Below, one piece after another: positions 8,577-19,527 of a DNA stretch of 64,000 bases. Source of the stretch: Rhizopus arrhizus (Eukaryota > Mucoromycota > Mucoromycetes > Mucorales > Rhizopodaceae); NCBI GenBank assembly GCA_024220505.1, contig JAKZZE010000020.1, forward strand, positions 620,001 through 684,000, written 5' to 3'. The first letter of the stretch is position 1. The number at the start of each line of letters is the position of its first letter. Made by a program: the position numbers and the translations under genes. The notes under the pieces are model-generated. The model was not told the DNA's origin. It was given only the letters and a program-made list of their open reading frames with translations, and did not search any database.

Positions 8577-10351
8577 TAAGTCTCAACGCTTGTTTTAATC
8601 GCAAGATTAAATAAAAAAATTAAACAAAAAAACAATAGCAGCAATATAAAATTAAAATCCTTCTTTATTGCAGATTTCTTTATATTGCGAAAAGGCCTCG
8701 CTTTATGGATAAAAAGTTGGCATCTATTTATATTCTTTGTGAGCGTAGATATAAAAGATATAGACTCGGTCACGATGTCGTGCTGAAGAACCAATGATTA
8801 AGCTAAAGCTTGTCGATGTTCTAATATATGCATCTGAAATTGAACAATAGAAATAATAACCAGTCAATTAACTTTGATCTAATTACTTTTGGGGTTGACA
8901 ATTGATTAGACTCTCTAGGATGACAGATATTGATCTTATTGTTCTAAATTTGGAAAAGTGTGGAATTGTTCAATCATAGTTTAATCTTTTTGTGTATCGT
9001 TATTTATTTAACACAACTGATATCATATAGAAAATAACTATGTTTACAACAACGCTTATTACTACATATTGCTTCACTGAATTGTCACAGTTTGGTGAAG
9101 TCCAATAATCCAAAAAAACAATCACAATTTATACGAACTTACGCTCCTTAAAATTTGACATTATGACATTTCAAGAAACACATGTTTCAGATAACATGCT
9201 CTCTATAATTAATACTCAATTTCAAGCTCGCTATTCTTTGTGGACTCGTCACTGTGGTATTGTCTCTTTCAGTCCTTCCTTTATATTCTCTGATAACTTG
9301 GCCCCCGAACACGATCGGGTGATCCTTACAAAAGTCGAACATCCTTACAATGCCTTTGCGCCTTTCTGGCTGCTTGTACTATATGCCCCTGCCACTTCCG
9401 GTCGACAACGCCAACAGTTCTTTGACCAGGTCCTTCACTTATTACACAATCAAGATCTGGACATCAATCTTGATCGTCTCTTTATTACTGGGGACTTCAA
9501 TTACTCTTACTTACGTCCTCAATTGTCATCGCAGACATCAATTCAGTGGGTTTCTTTCTTGGAAGATCATTTTTATAACGCCTTGATGAACGATGACCTT
9601 CATGAGCTACCTACTTTTAAGAGGAATGACACCACTTACTCTACAATTGACTATATCTTTGTCAATCAAGCATTTCGTACTCAAGTTATTTCAAGCAACT
9701 TACATAAGCTGAATGCATCGTGGACTGATCACTCACTGCTTTCGGTTACCTGCTGTCTTGGTCCCTCACCCTCGGGTCCTGGTTTGTGGCGGGGAAACCC
9801 ACTTCTAGCTCGCAAGCCTGCTTACCAACATTATCTCCGACAACATCTAGACCATATCCTACTGAATATCCATTCTGGATGGACTGCTCAAAAGAAATGG
9901 GACTTTGTTAAAAGACAAGTTAAAAAAGTGACACGTTCTTTTGCGATCGATTATAGCAATTGGCGCAGAAAGATGATACGACAACTACAAAGCGACCGGA
10001 ATAGGTTTTTGCGTAGCAAACTTCCAATGGATGCTCGTTTACAGCATTTACCCATTCTGGATCAGCAAATAGCTACACTACAACAAGAGCTTTCGGAAAT
10101 CCTTGCTCTAAAGGCTAACATCCGTTGGCAGGAAGCAGGTGAAACATCGGTTAAGTATTTGAAAAATCTCTATCGCCAACGTACTGTCGAGCAACACATC
10201 ACCACTTTACGACCAAATGATTCTACAGATCCAGTAGAGTGTATTGATCGGATGCTTCCAATTGCTCAACAATTTTATCAGTCTCTATTTACCACTGACT
10301 CAGTTGACGACCATCAAGTGGAACAGTACCTTGCTGAAATTCAAGAGTTGC
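8569..10351 (+). pseudogene. LINE ORF2: endonuclease part, interrupted and truncated
   Basis: The ATG at 8569 overlaps the ORF1 stop. The frame continues across the solo LTR (8591-9051 plus one ACGCT) into 'ASLNC', typical of strand 1 of the APE endonuclease. A 1-nt loss near 9146 shifts the frame, after which 'FDIMTFQETHVSDN', 'VLYAP', 'ITGDFNYSY', 'STIDYIFVN' and 'WTDHSLLS' give the endonuclease catalytic series (Glu, Asp-Asn, Asp-His). A linker with 'IRWQEAGE' follows, which normally precedes reverse transcriptase. The coding match ends at 10351. The 16 codons after that up to 10368 belong to another repeat. No RT domain is present, so the copy is dead. Confidence 0.85.
8591..9051 (-). mobile_element. 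Solo LTR inserted in the LINE near the ORF1/ORF2 junction
   Basis: On the minus strand the 461-bp block starts TGTTGT and ends AAAACA and holds TATAAATA followed by AATAAAG. It is flanked by a perfect 5-bp duplication, ACGCT (8586-8590 and 9052-9056). Removing it brings the ORF2 start ATG into frame with the endonuclease, independent support for the boundaries. Confidence 0.85.
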
Positions 10352-10919
10352 TGTTGTATAATGGTTAAGGTAATAAAATAAAAGGTGTAAACAAAAATAA
10401 AGAAACAGTTTGGATACTTTTTGAGACTGATCTTTATTTCAGTTTAAGTTAAAGTAAAAATTATTCTAATTGAAGGCAGGTATTTATATCTTATTGAGTG
10501 AGTGACTTGATATCTTCTATTGTAAGCATTCTTCTATTATTCAGGTACTTTAGCAAGTGTCATCTATAATTATGATTATAAAAACTTTTCATTTGTTCTT
10601 TTGTATGTCTACCATAGGTTATCTTTTATTCTGGGAATTCCTCACTGATTTGAATAATGTTATTTTACGCGTTATTTCAATTATGTGAAAGATTAGCAAT
10701 ATTCCTGATATTGGATTGGATCTTGTTATTTTAGTTGATACTTCTTCTTATCAAAGGTCCATCATGAATACAAAACATATTCTAGAAAAGTATGTTTAAT
10801 TGGAATTGATTGTATGATCTTATCTAAATAAACTTATATTTTTATTTTACTTAATTATGATCTTGTATTAAGACTTATATTTATCAATGTCAACTACAAT
10901 CAGTTACTGTTCTACAACA
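10352..10919 (-). mobile_element. LTR-like block, minus orientation
   Basis: The block begins TGTTGT exactly where LINE ORF2 coding similarity stops and ends ACAACA. On the minus strand it has TATAAATA followed by AATAAA. No matching target duplication was found: GTTGC lies at the left and TAAGA at the right. Its right end overlaps the possible start of LTR B (10908). The two LTRs may have been joined by deletion or recombination, which would also explain the lost 3' part of the LINE. Confidence 0.4.
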
Positions 10920-11234
10920 TAAGATACAGTCTTATCGTTCTGGACTACATCTTTACAAATGAGTTTGAATAAGAATGGATCCTGATAATTATCACTACCC
11001 TGAACAGCCAAGTTTCACTTAATATCTAGACAGTTTATTACTTTCATCAGTTTATAAAATTCTTCTTATGCATGTCAAATCATATCGGCCGTAACTATTT
11101 TTTGTCATCTAATCTCAGGTCTTGCTCAATAATATAAATAGCCTTGAAATCTTTCTTTAATAAAAGTATTCGACTTTAGAACTATTGTTCGGTCTCGTTA
11201 ATTCCTCTTTGTCCTATTTTTTATACTTAAAACA
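10908..11234 (+). mobile_element. LTR family A, copy 2 (5' LTR of a gag remnant)
   Basis: From ATAAGATACAG to ACTTAAAACA the sequence matches the LTR at 1911-2241 almost base by base, with TATAAATAGCC and AATAAAAG at the same places. The start is uncertain: TGTTCT at 10908 corresponds to TGTTTT of the other copy after a small gap, but an LTR-like block on the other strand also claims these bases. A gag remnant follows, so this is the 5' LTR of a plus-strand element. Confidence 0.75.
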
Positions 11235-11239
11235 CTTCG

Positions 11240-11994
11240 CTCATCTCGAAATTGCTTTGATCTACATTCAAAAAGAGCATCAACAAGGAATATCAAAAGA
11301 ATAAATTTAATCAGCAAATGATCATCAATCAAAGGAAAGAAAATTTATTACAATAAATGATCAGCCTATCAGATACAATAACCACTCTTCTCGTTTTAAT
11401 TTACCCAATTATAACAACAACAACAATAGCAATAGCAATAACAGTAGATCAATGAACAACACCTCTCGATCTAATTCAAAAAATGATTTTTTTCCAAGAA
11501 ATTGCTGACTTGAAGAAAAAAGGCCATTATACGTACTGTAAAACAGCAAAATATTCAGTTGATCACGCAAAAATGTGTTCTGCTCGAATCAAGTACGAAG
11601 AAAGAAAGAAAGCAATGAACAATCATAGACCTTCTGTAAGTATCAAACCAAATAATACAAAAGTTAAAAATGAAAATAATAAAGTAACCCTTCAGTCCAA
11701 TATTGCAAGTCAAAATCTAAAAGTTGTTAAGAGCGATACTTCCAATTCTCTCCTTTAACTCTAACCAAGATGATATAAAAACAAGCGATAAGCATTATGA
11801 TTCTTCTTCTAAAGATATATATGAGCTGTTCTTTAATGAATACGATAGAGATTTAACTTCTCCTAATAAAGACAACAACCTTAATCTAGAGTATAACAAC
11901 GATGTAAATATATTTGCTTTACGCAATAATAATGTAGGAAACGTTGACAATATTTTTGATTCTGACTGTGTTTTTTTTTTTCACCCGTCATTCC
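11240..11994 (+). pseudogene. Gag/protease remnant of a family A LTR element
   Basis: Three short plus-strand frames line up end to end with frameshifts: an Asn-rich stretch (from about 11340), a segment with a decayed zinc knuckle ('KKKGHYTYCKT', first Cys pair lost to a TGA), and an acidic Asn-rich stretch up to the solo LTR at 11995. This resembles the C-terminal Gag region and the Gag-Pol linker of Ty3-type elements. It is certainly non-functional. The association with LTR B rests on position. Confidence 0.55.
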
Positions 11995-12463
11995 TGTTGT
12001 ACCCACACAACTGATAAAGTGAGCATTCATGGATAAACTTAAATACTACAGAATTATAGTCTAACCAGATCTCTATTTAATAAGTGTGAGATTTCTGCAA
12101 TAGCTGACTTTGTCCTATTGTTCCTATCCGCGTTCTAACGACTATATCGGAACATGATTCCAATAACGACAGTTTAATCCAATCCTAATCGATAATTATT
12201 GTTAAATCACTAATTTATCTACTTCATTGCTCCTTGATTCGTCAAGAAGACAGCGGCTATTGATTATCCACTATCTTTCCTTTATCATCCCATACTATTT
12301 TTTTAACCGATCAATTGAAATAGCGGTAAAGATCCAGACGCTCAAAAAGTATAAATAGCTTCAATTGTTTTTATCAATAAAGTTATACATACAATCGTTA
12401 GTTTCATAACTATTGTCTTTTTATTTTTTAGTTTTTGTCTCCTATTTCATATTTGGCAAAACA
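11995..12463 (+). mobile_element. Solo LTR, family C, copy 2
   Basis: The 469-bp block begins TGTTGT and ends CAAAACA like the copy at 3561-3984, and the two match over most of their length. This copy has about 45 extra bases near its start. The flanks ATTCC (11990-11994) and ATTAC (12464-12468) are a 5-bp duplication with one difference. It sits in the gag remnant, so it is younger than that element. Confidence 0.8.
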
Positions 12464-12992
12464 ATTACCAATATCATAAAAAAGGAATCACTTATTTCAT
12501 ATTCAACATTTCCTGATCTTTTTACTTTTCTTTTATATTAATTTAAGAAACATCATATTGATATTACCTATAAGGTCTGGTGGTCATTACTTTTATTAAT
12601 CTTCTGTTTAAATTTTATACTAAACAACAACTTACAAGGCAATCATAACCTTTAAACCAAACTTTACGAGGTAACCTTACCTTTACTTACCCTATAAACT
12701 TACAAGTCATCACAAAAAAACATTACAAACAAGTCTGATCTGCTTTATAAGATTTGGGGGTCACTTAATACAAATCAAATTACTTTTAAACCTCTATGTC
12801 AAAACCCTACACCTAAAGCTTATTATCTTAAAAAAATTATCAAACCACAATGAACCAAGAAAGTTACAACAAAGAGACATTTGAAAGGAACAAATCAGTT
12901 ATATAAATTATGTGTTTTAATAAAAATAACAATACTAAAATGGAATTGAATTAAATAAAACAAATGTCATATAGAATAAAAATACAAAAGGA
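12464..12992. other. Intergenic, AT-rich, between transposon region and PUF gene
   Basis: This 530-bp stretch has no convincing open frame. It contains the 3' flank of the PUF gene and probably the limit of the transposon cluster. I see no repeat or RNA gene. Confidence 0.4.
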
Positions 12993-14980
12993 TTATTGAG
13001 TTATTAAAAGAGAATTGTTGATTGCTTTTGGCTTAAAATTAGCATTTGATTTATGATAAATGCTTGTTGTTTTGTTGTAAATGCGTTTTCCATGTGGTGT
13101 ATATCGAATAGCTGTCAAAAAAGGACGAATGCATTCAGAGAGCTACAATGACAATGAATTAAAATACATTGTGATATTGCATTCTTTACCTGTTCACATT
13201 GATCATCATCAGCATAATCCAATGAAGTCTGAATAACATAATTAGCAAAAGAATCTTGTAAGAGCATTTCCATAGCAGCAGAGTCAATTAATTCATTAAT
13301 CATTAAGCGGCGAGTAAGAGGCAATGCAGTGCGAATACACTATGAAATGTTTAATCATTACGCGCCTGTATGTATGTGAGGGTTTATGCTCCAAAGTTAC
13401 CTTTTCAATGACATTCGAACTAAATTTTTGAGATGACAAAGAACAGATATGACCAAGAAATTTTTGATTAATACTTTCTGAATAAGTTACAAGGCCTAAA
13501 TCCAAAACATATTGAACAACATAATTACCAAAAGGCCCTTGAACAAGTACTAGCGCATGCTTTGATATTTCTTTAACAAGCTGTTCTTTTTGTTTAAAAG
13601 TAGCATAATCAAAGCATCTTTGTAACACACAACAACCATGTTTATGAGAAGCAACTTCAACACAATGTATACAAATTGCATCATAAATGAACTGATTCTT
13701 TTCTTCTTTAGAAAGATAATGGAGACACTTTTGAATGACATGATTTCCATTCAAGTTCTTGATTAATGCCGTCACACTTGGGTTTAAAGCATGTATCACT
13801 GAATCAATCTAAGCAAATAGTTTTAGATTTGTTTCTCTTTCACTGCTATTTTACCTGTTCAGGAGTAGAAATGGTTTCGATCAGCCTTTGTACTGCTCTT
13901 GTGCCATGAATATTCAATGCAGCTTGGGCTAAATGGGGACTTGCTATATGAACAATCCTTGTTCTTTGTTCATCTGTACATTTATCCAATAGTTTTTGAC
14001 AAAAGTAGTTACCAAAAGGATCTATGTGGCTGTACATTAATAATACAAAAAGTATACGTTATAGAACGTTACCGATCATTAATTCATTGAAATGAGAGTA
14101 TAATTCATTAAATATAAGATCTCCATCTTTGTCTTTGTCCATTTTCTTTTGTAAAAATCTACAACCATTTTGATCTTTACACAATTCATATAATTTTCCT
14201 ACGTAATCATTCAAATCAGCATCCATAAATCGATCCATGTTATTATTGTTATTGTTCAATTTCTTTGTATTCTTGGTTTTATTAAAATTTTTATTTTGTT
14301 TTTGTGAAGGTTGATTTTGATGATATAATGAATGATGAGGCGTGTAAAGTATTGATTGTTGATGATAATTTCTGTTCAAAGGAGGATGCGGTTGAGTGAA
14401 TATGTAATCAGTTATTCCTGGATTCCATTCATAAGAGTAACGTCTTATTGATAATTCATTTGTTTTGTAAGAAGGTGCCCAAGTCTTTTCGTCTAGCAGC
14501 TATAAAAATAACAGTCAATATATACATATTAATTTATGTGTTTCTTACTAAATTGTTGAGTTGATTCAGTGGTGTGGGTTTTGATATTGGATTAAAAAAC
14601 GAGCCTGTGGGCACTTGAATTAAAGCATAACGTTTTTAATAACAGCCACACTCATACCTTTAGTGTCTTTTAATAATGTATTATTTTCGTTCGAAAAGGG
14701 AGTCAACGCGAATGAAGACTTTCTAATAGATCGTAAATACTTTATGTTTTCAACCATAAAACCACAGTTACCTCAAATAGGAATCATTAAAGGATAATTT
14801 CACATTAAACAACGGATCCAGTATGTCATCGTCTTCACTAGAGTTTCTTCGTGAAACCGGTACGGAGTGAGAATTTGTTGTTGTAAAAGGTGTCTGTAAA
14901 GGTTCTATTGAGTTAAAATTGAACAAGTTGATTAGGTTTTCGTCATCGTCATGTATGAACGATTTGCTTCCACTGCTCAT
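12993..14980 (-). CDS. PUF (Pumilio) family RNA-binding protein, Puf4/Puf5-like
   Basis: Exons on the minus strand: 14980-14772, 14722-14658, 14613-14549, 14499-14073, 14021-13855, 13808-13401, 13339-13190 and 13142-12993, with GT-AG introns of 44-61 bp. They give 546 residues with no leftover base. The N-terminal half is Asn/Ser/Gln-rich. The C-terminal half holds about eight PUF repeats: 'DPFGNYFCQKLLD', 'NIHGTRAVQRLIE', 'LNGNHVIQKCL', 'HKHGCCVLQRCFD', 'GPFGNYVVQYVLD', 'KFSSNVIEKCIR', 'DSFANYVIQTSLD', and the family's closing 'IRPFLTAIRYTPHGKRI'. PUF proteins bind 3' UTRs of mRNAs and repress or localise them; 'HGCCVLQRC' recalls yeast Puf4/Mpt5. The start is the first ATG in the exon frame; upstream in frame is a stop. 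The exact orthology is not settled. Confidence 0.9.
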
Positions 14981-16100
14981 GATTAAAGAACAATCTTTTA
15001 TAATAGCATTAGGTTCATTCAAAGCATAAATAAAGTTATTAGTTTACCCTGAACAACTGTGCTTTTCTTTACAAGAAAAAAAAAGATTGTGGTTTTTTTT
15101 TTTTTTTTCTTTTTTTGTGAATTATGCAGAAAAGGATCGCTCACTAAAATTACCACTAAGAAAATGACGTAGCGGTAACTTAAGGGTCCGAGAACCAAGC
15201 CAAGTAGTTATAATCATTCCACAACCAGCAGGATTATGCCTTTGTAAGGAAGGATGCCGTGAAAGAAATATACAGCATCAAGGATAACAGGAGGAAATAT
15301 GCGAAACATAAGAAATTCTCGAAGGATTGTGTGAATAGCGACAAGAATTCGTTGAGGCATCCAAATAATGCACAAGACATGCCAAAGAGTGGACAGAATC
15401 AATGTGCCAAGAACGATAATATGACCAAGAGTTGAAAGTTAGCATTTTCTACAAGTACCACATGTTCTACAGATTCGATGAACTAGTGATGAATGGGAAA
15501 CTCAGGTATGCAAATCATCCGCGTTAGCTAATACCTTGATGTGCTGTATCATTAAGGAACCATAAAAAGGGCAATTGGCTGTCAAGCTCTAGAGACTTGA
15601 AGATTGGAAGCCATATGGATTACTAATCTCACATAGTGTTTAAGTTGCCTATGAATTAACTTGTAGATTTCAATAGAATATCGAAAAAATACTGCCAGAG
15701 GATTGAGAAACTCTTTCATGCTTTGCTTTAAAGACAACAAGATACTTTGCATTCGAAGCAATTGCGTCAGATTCAGTGACAGATATTTGGGGTCTATAAT
15801 ACGTTGAATTTGCAATATGGATCAAAACTTCACAAGCGATAGCAGGTCGCAGGTGAGCTTTAGAGCATGAAAAGGCAGGAATGTACCGAGATATAAGATT
15901 GGGGATCCTTAAATAAGTAGAGCTGTTGGTTTGGTTATCCTTTGTCAAATGACGTAGCATTGTTAAGCGGAAGAACCATGGGCTCAATGTGATTGTTCTG
16001 TGTCCTTCCTAGACAGATTTAATAACCACTTATGCTGTGATGAAAAAGGACATGCTCAGCCGATTTGAAATCAAAAGGCATAAACTTATCGCACTAAAAC
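14981..16100. other. Intergenic region with unresolved short frames
   Basis: It contains a T-rich tract (about 15079-15117) upstream of the PUF gene. It also has a minus-strand open stretch of about 105 codons at 15670-15987 and short plus-strand frames at 15200-15430. None shows a domain I recognise, a plausible start and splice context, or clear continuity. They may be a decayed gene or transposon. The motif AATGACGTAGC appears twice, at about 15164 and 15949. Confidence 0.35.
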
Positions 16101-16935
16101 TTAGATTGCCTTTTTATTATTACTGTTTGTTTGGTTTCTTGCCTTCTCCCATTGTTGATACTCCCATTTAGCAACATTATCAATCATTCGCATGTCTTTT
16201 AAGTAAATCATTTTGGCAATAGATAGATTAACGATAGTATCAATGATGCCTGAAGAATAAAGTAGTTTTACAATAGCATACCAACATAAGCCAAAGCATG
16301 TACCGACTAAGGATCCAGCAATTACTTGATATAAAGTATGATAGCCTAAATAAACACTATTTTGTTTTTGTTTTTTTTTGTTTTTTGTTTTTAGAAAAGA
16401 AAAAGGGGTTAATACCAGTCATTATACAATAAAACATTAGAACTCTACCGAGACGTCGATACCAAAATGGCAAGCACAAACATTAAAAAACTTGTTGATG
16501 ATTTCCATATAAAATGATCAAGCGAGATATGTTTAAACAAATAAATCGAACCATAAACTGCAAAATACCAAATGAATTGTGAGTGACTTGAAGGCATACC
16601 ATATCCATCACCAAGGTGTGCTATATTGATTTATATAAGTTGAATGTATAACATAATCAGTATCGAATTTTTATTTTACTATAGGGTCGTTCTTGTTCTA
16701 TCACTTCTTTTAAAATATAATTGACAACTTCATTTAAAAGCTGTCCTAGAAGCATTAAGATTCCAGCCATTTCTCGTCGAGACACAATGACAGATGCATA
16801 GAACACAAGAATGGCAATTGGTGCTAATGTAATGTAGGCAAATGCATATGAGACTTTATCTTGAGGATTAAAATAAACATGTGTCAAGGATATTGAAGCG
16901 AGTGCAAGTCCTTCATGTACCTGACAAGCTGTCAT
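16101..16935 (-). CDS. CAX4: Dolichyl-diphosphatase (DOLPP1/Cax4 type)
   Basis: Exons 16935-16680, 16620-16449 and 16356-16101 give 227 residues. The PAP2-type phosphatase motifs are complete: 'KEVIEQERP' (K-x6-RP), 'MPSSHSQF' (PSxH) and 'SRVYLGYH' (SR-x5-H). Flanking hydrophobic segments match the four-helix layout and length of this ER membrane family. The enzyme removes a phosphate from dolichyl diphosphate at the luminal side, recycling the carrier for N-glycosylation. The start ATG at 16935 ('MTACQVHEG') sits just before the conserved 'LTHVYF..QDKVSYAFAYITL'. Intron 2 (16357-16448) contains A-rich runs near its acceptor. Function is firm by motifs; the symbol follows the yeast name. Confidence 0.9.
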
Positions 16936-17502
16936 GTTGCAATAAAAAAAAAAATTGTAATAATTTCTCATTTTTCTTTTAAACCCCACAAAAGACATTT
17001 GCTAAAACAGGGAAAATGCCGTGTTGTACTTTTATCTTTGATCATGTAGTTGGTAGTAGCAAAAGAATAATTCATAATTGATCAAGGAGACTGTAAATTT
17101 ATTCTATTTTGATAGCTTCTTCAAGAAGTATATTTTGGTATGTTTTGTATTTCATGAATAAAATTTAATTGGTAGCATCGACCTAAAATTGATCAACATA
17201 GCCTTGACAAAAATAATCTATCATGTTATTAAACCTATTTTTAAAGGAAGGGTTTCTTAAAGCTATTTGTTAATTTTGATTTTTCTTTGAAACAAATTAT
17301 TATCAATAATAACATGCAAATACAAAGAAATAGAAATGATATTAGTGAAATGGATATAAACAAAGAGAGAAAAAAGAGGCTGTGTATGCATAAAAGTTTA
17401 TGAGCTGAGATTGAAAGGAAAGATGAAACCGCTTAAAATAGAAACGCATAAAAGAAATCGCACACTATTTTTCTCACCCTTTCCTTTACTCTTCATAACA
17501 AA
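16936..17502. other. Divergent intergenic region
   Basis: About 570 bp separate the minus-strand dolichyl-diphosphatase from the plus-strand small gene at 17503. It is a shared promoter region without recognisable motifs beyond AT-rich tracts. Confidence 0.4.
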
Positions 17503-17757
17503 ATGCACGTTGGTGATATCTTTAAACATAAACATGGTCATAAAGATGAGGATGACAAGCAAAAGCCAATAGGTTCTCCTAAAGAAAAGCATCATCATTC
17601 TGATCGTAAAGAAGAAGAAGCAGGATTACCTAAAGGGTTTGTTAATGATGCAATGAGAACATCAAGAAAACCAGATACACTTTATGGATTTGATGACCCA
17701 CTTGCGAGAAGATTGGGTCCCGTACCTAGTGAAGATCCAACTAATACTGGAGCATAA
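17503..17757 (+). CDS. Small His/Lys/Asp-rich hypothetical protein (84 residues)
   Basis: A single-exon frame starts at an ATG in the context AAAATG and ends TAA. The first 45 residues are rich in His, Lys, Asp and Glu ('HKHGHKDEDDKQK', 'KEKHHHSDRKEEE'). The last 35 are less biased ('GLPKGFVNDAMR', 'DPLARRLGPVPSEDP'). There is no signal peptide or membrane segment. I do not recognise a family. The charged N-terminus with a conserved-looking tail suggests a real small cytosolic or nuclear protein; His clusters could bind metal, but that is speculation. Intergenic sequence on both sides supports a stand-alone gene. Confidence 0.55.
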   Translation: MHVGDIFKHKHGHKDEDDKQKPIGSPKEKHHHSDRKEEEAGLPKGFVNDAMRTSRKPDTLYGFDDPLARRLGPVPSEDPTNTGA

Positions 17758-18060
17758 AAGAATATTATTATTAATAAATACTATAATTCAATGTTTTTTA
17801 TACAACATCTCTCACTGGGAACTACCTTTTGAGTATAATTAAACAATCTATTATATACTCTATCATTTTCACTATTATTTTATGTTACTCGATAATCAAC
17901 TGACTCTTTATTGTTACTACAACTTTAAATATTCCCATTCATTCATATCTATAACACACATCTCAGCTTCAAATAATCAAAGCCTTCTCATTTAAAAAAG
18001 AATACTCTATGATAAATTGACATGCAACTATAAAAGAAATTCTAACAAAAACAAACTACT

Positions 18061-18073
18061 CTCTCTCTCTCTC

Positions 18074-18135
<62 letters not shown>
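18061..18135. repeat. (CT)n followed by a poly-T tract
   Basis: An imperfect (CT)n of about 20 bp runs directly into about 55 uninterrupted T. The combination recurs at 30989-31048 in this window. The length should be taken with caution, as homopolymers are error-prone in sequencing. Confidence 0.9.
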
Positions 18136-18136
<1 letters not shown>

Positions 18137-19112
18137 TAGCTTTTTTCAATTCAAATTAAAAATGTATTTCTTTTGACATCAAATGGTTTTACTAAAAAGA
18201 AAAAGGAATTTGTTAATTATAATAAACCTACGTCAGCCTGCTTAGACTGGTTGCTCATTTTCAAGTAAAGAGAGGTTGATAGTATATTAAAACAAAAAAG
18301 ACACATTTCTGCCTTTTTGTTATTTACAATCCTGAGCCAGAAATGTTGATACGGCTTTGAGTTTGAGTTAATAAACAAACTATTTTCAAGATTTGTTAAT
18401 GATGACAAGTAAAGTTAAAAGAATTTTGGTCATTGGTGGCACTTGATTTTATAATGCAACCAAGATTTTAAATCGAATTATTATTAGGTTTATACTTTTA
18501 TGTCTGATATGACTAGACTTTTGGCTTGATCACAAACGATTATTCTACTTTTAATATATTTTATTAAAAAAGAAAAAAGACTTACAAAGATGTTATTATT
18601 CATATTTTATGGTCAATCAGAATGTTAAAATACAATACTTTTCACTAAATACTAATTAGAAAAGACAAGTGCTAACAATAACCCTATTCATTTTGCTGCA
18701 AATCATTACTTCAGGCATGGTATCATGTACCTGAACATGTTTAACCAATCTTTAATTTATCTTTAGCTACTAGCAAAAAAAGGTTTACTTTATTTTCCTC
18801 GTCCAAGTGTCCCTGTTCAAATTTCTATATTTGTATTCCATTTTCGTTTTTGAGCTAGCCCATTTTTAAAAAAAAAAAAAATTATCCTATTCATGGGAAC
18901 AACAATCAGCGTATCTAACTTTTTTTTTTGCATCTGACAGATTGAGATTGTTTTCTGGAACAATTTTGATCTACTTTATAGCTTTGTATTTTTTTTTCCT
19001 TTAAAGTTTGTTAAAATGAAACTTTTGATAATTCGCAAGCTTATTTTTTCTAAACGTATTTTAATAACCGCTTATTCTGTACTGAAATAAGAAAGTGCCT
19101 CCGACACGTTCA

Positions 19113-19120
19113 TGACGTCA
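19113..19120. promoter_or_regulatory. CRE palindrome upstream of the Cyc8-like gene
   Basis: The perfect ATF/CREB-type palindrome TGACGTCA lies 408 bp before the start codon. A related TTACGTCA followed by the same CACA lies upstream of the PKA gene (25723-25730). A role is inference only. Confidence 0.35.
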
Positions 19121-19527
19121 CACAAGATTTTTTTTTTTTTGTGAATTTTTTCCCTCGTGCATGTTTTGTGTTTTTTATTTTATTTTTCTTTAATCTCTAC
19201 CATCTTGTTTACAAATCAACTTAATTCCCTCTTTTTTCCCCTCATTTTCCCTTTTTTCATAATATAAAAAAGGTAAACAAAATAAACAAGGTGAAATACA
19301 GTTCAGTCGCGTATAAGATATTATTTTGTGGGGGCGGTCACGATATTGAATATAAGGAGTTGTTTTGGAGGGGTGTGTGTATACGTGAAAGAGAGGGAGA
19401 AAAGAAGGGTCCCAAAAAAACAGAATTTTTTTCTAAAAAAAAAAAAAAAGTCTTTTTCTTCTCCTTCTAATACACCTTTTTTTTTTTTGTTTATTTTTTC
19501 TTTTTTAGAACTTGAATTATACACATA

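Larger units (their letters stand above)
7177..10351 (+). mobile_element. L1-like LINE (ORF1 and 5' part of ORF2), broken
   Basis: The pair comprises a CCHC-containing ORF1 and an ORF2 beginning with an apurinic endonuclease domain, the layout of L1-like non-LTR retrotransposons. The ORF1 stop and the ORF2 start overlap in ATGAGTAA (8569-8576). A minus-oriented solo LTR (8591-9051, duplication ACGCT) interrupts ORF2 seven codons after its ATG. ORF2 stops matching the family pattern at 10351, where another LTR-like block begins, so reverse transcriptase is missing. This 3' loss is not the usual 5' truncation of LINEs and points to later deletion or recombination. Confidence 0.85.
17758..19527. 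other. Long intergenic region upstream of the Cyc8-like gene
   Basis: About 1.77 kb without a supported gene. It holds a (CT)n plus T~55 tract (18061-18135), other T runs, a perfect CRE palindrome at 19113-19120, and an A/T- and pyrimidine-rich leader directly before the start codon at 19528. A minus-strand frame at 18217-18408 has no features of a real gene. Confidence 0.4.

Noticed and set aside
15214..15402. Possible membrane protein on the minus strand
   Set aside because: Short, starts at a non-ATG codon, no splice context, overlapped by equally open plus-strand frames.
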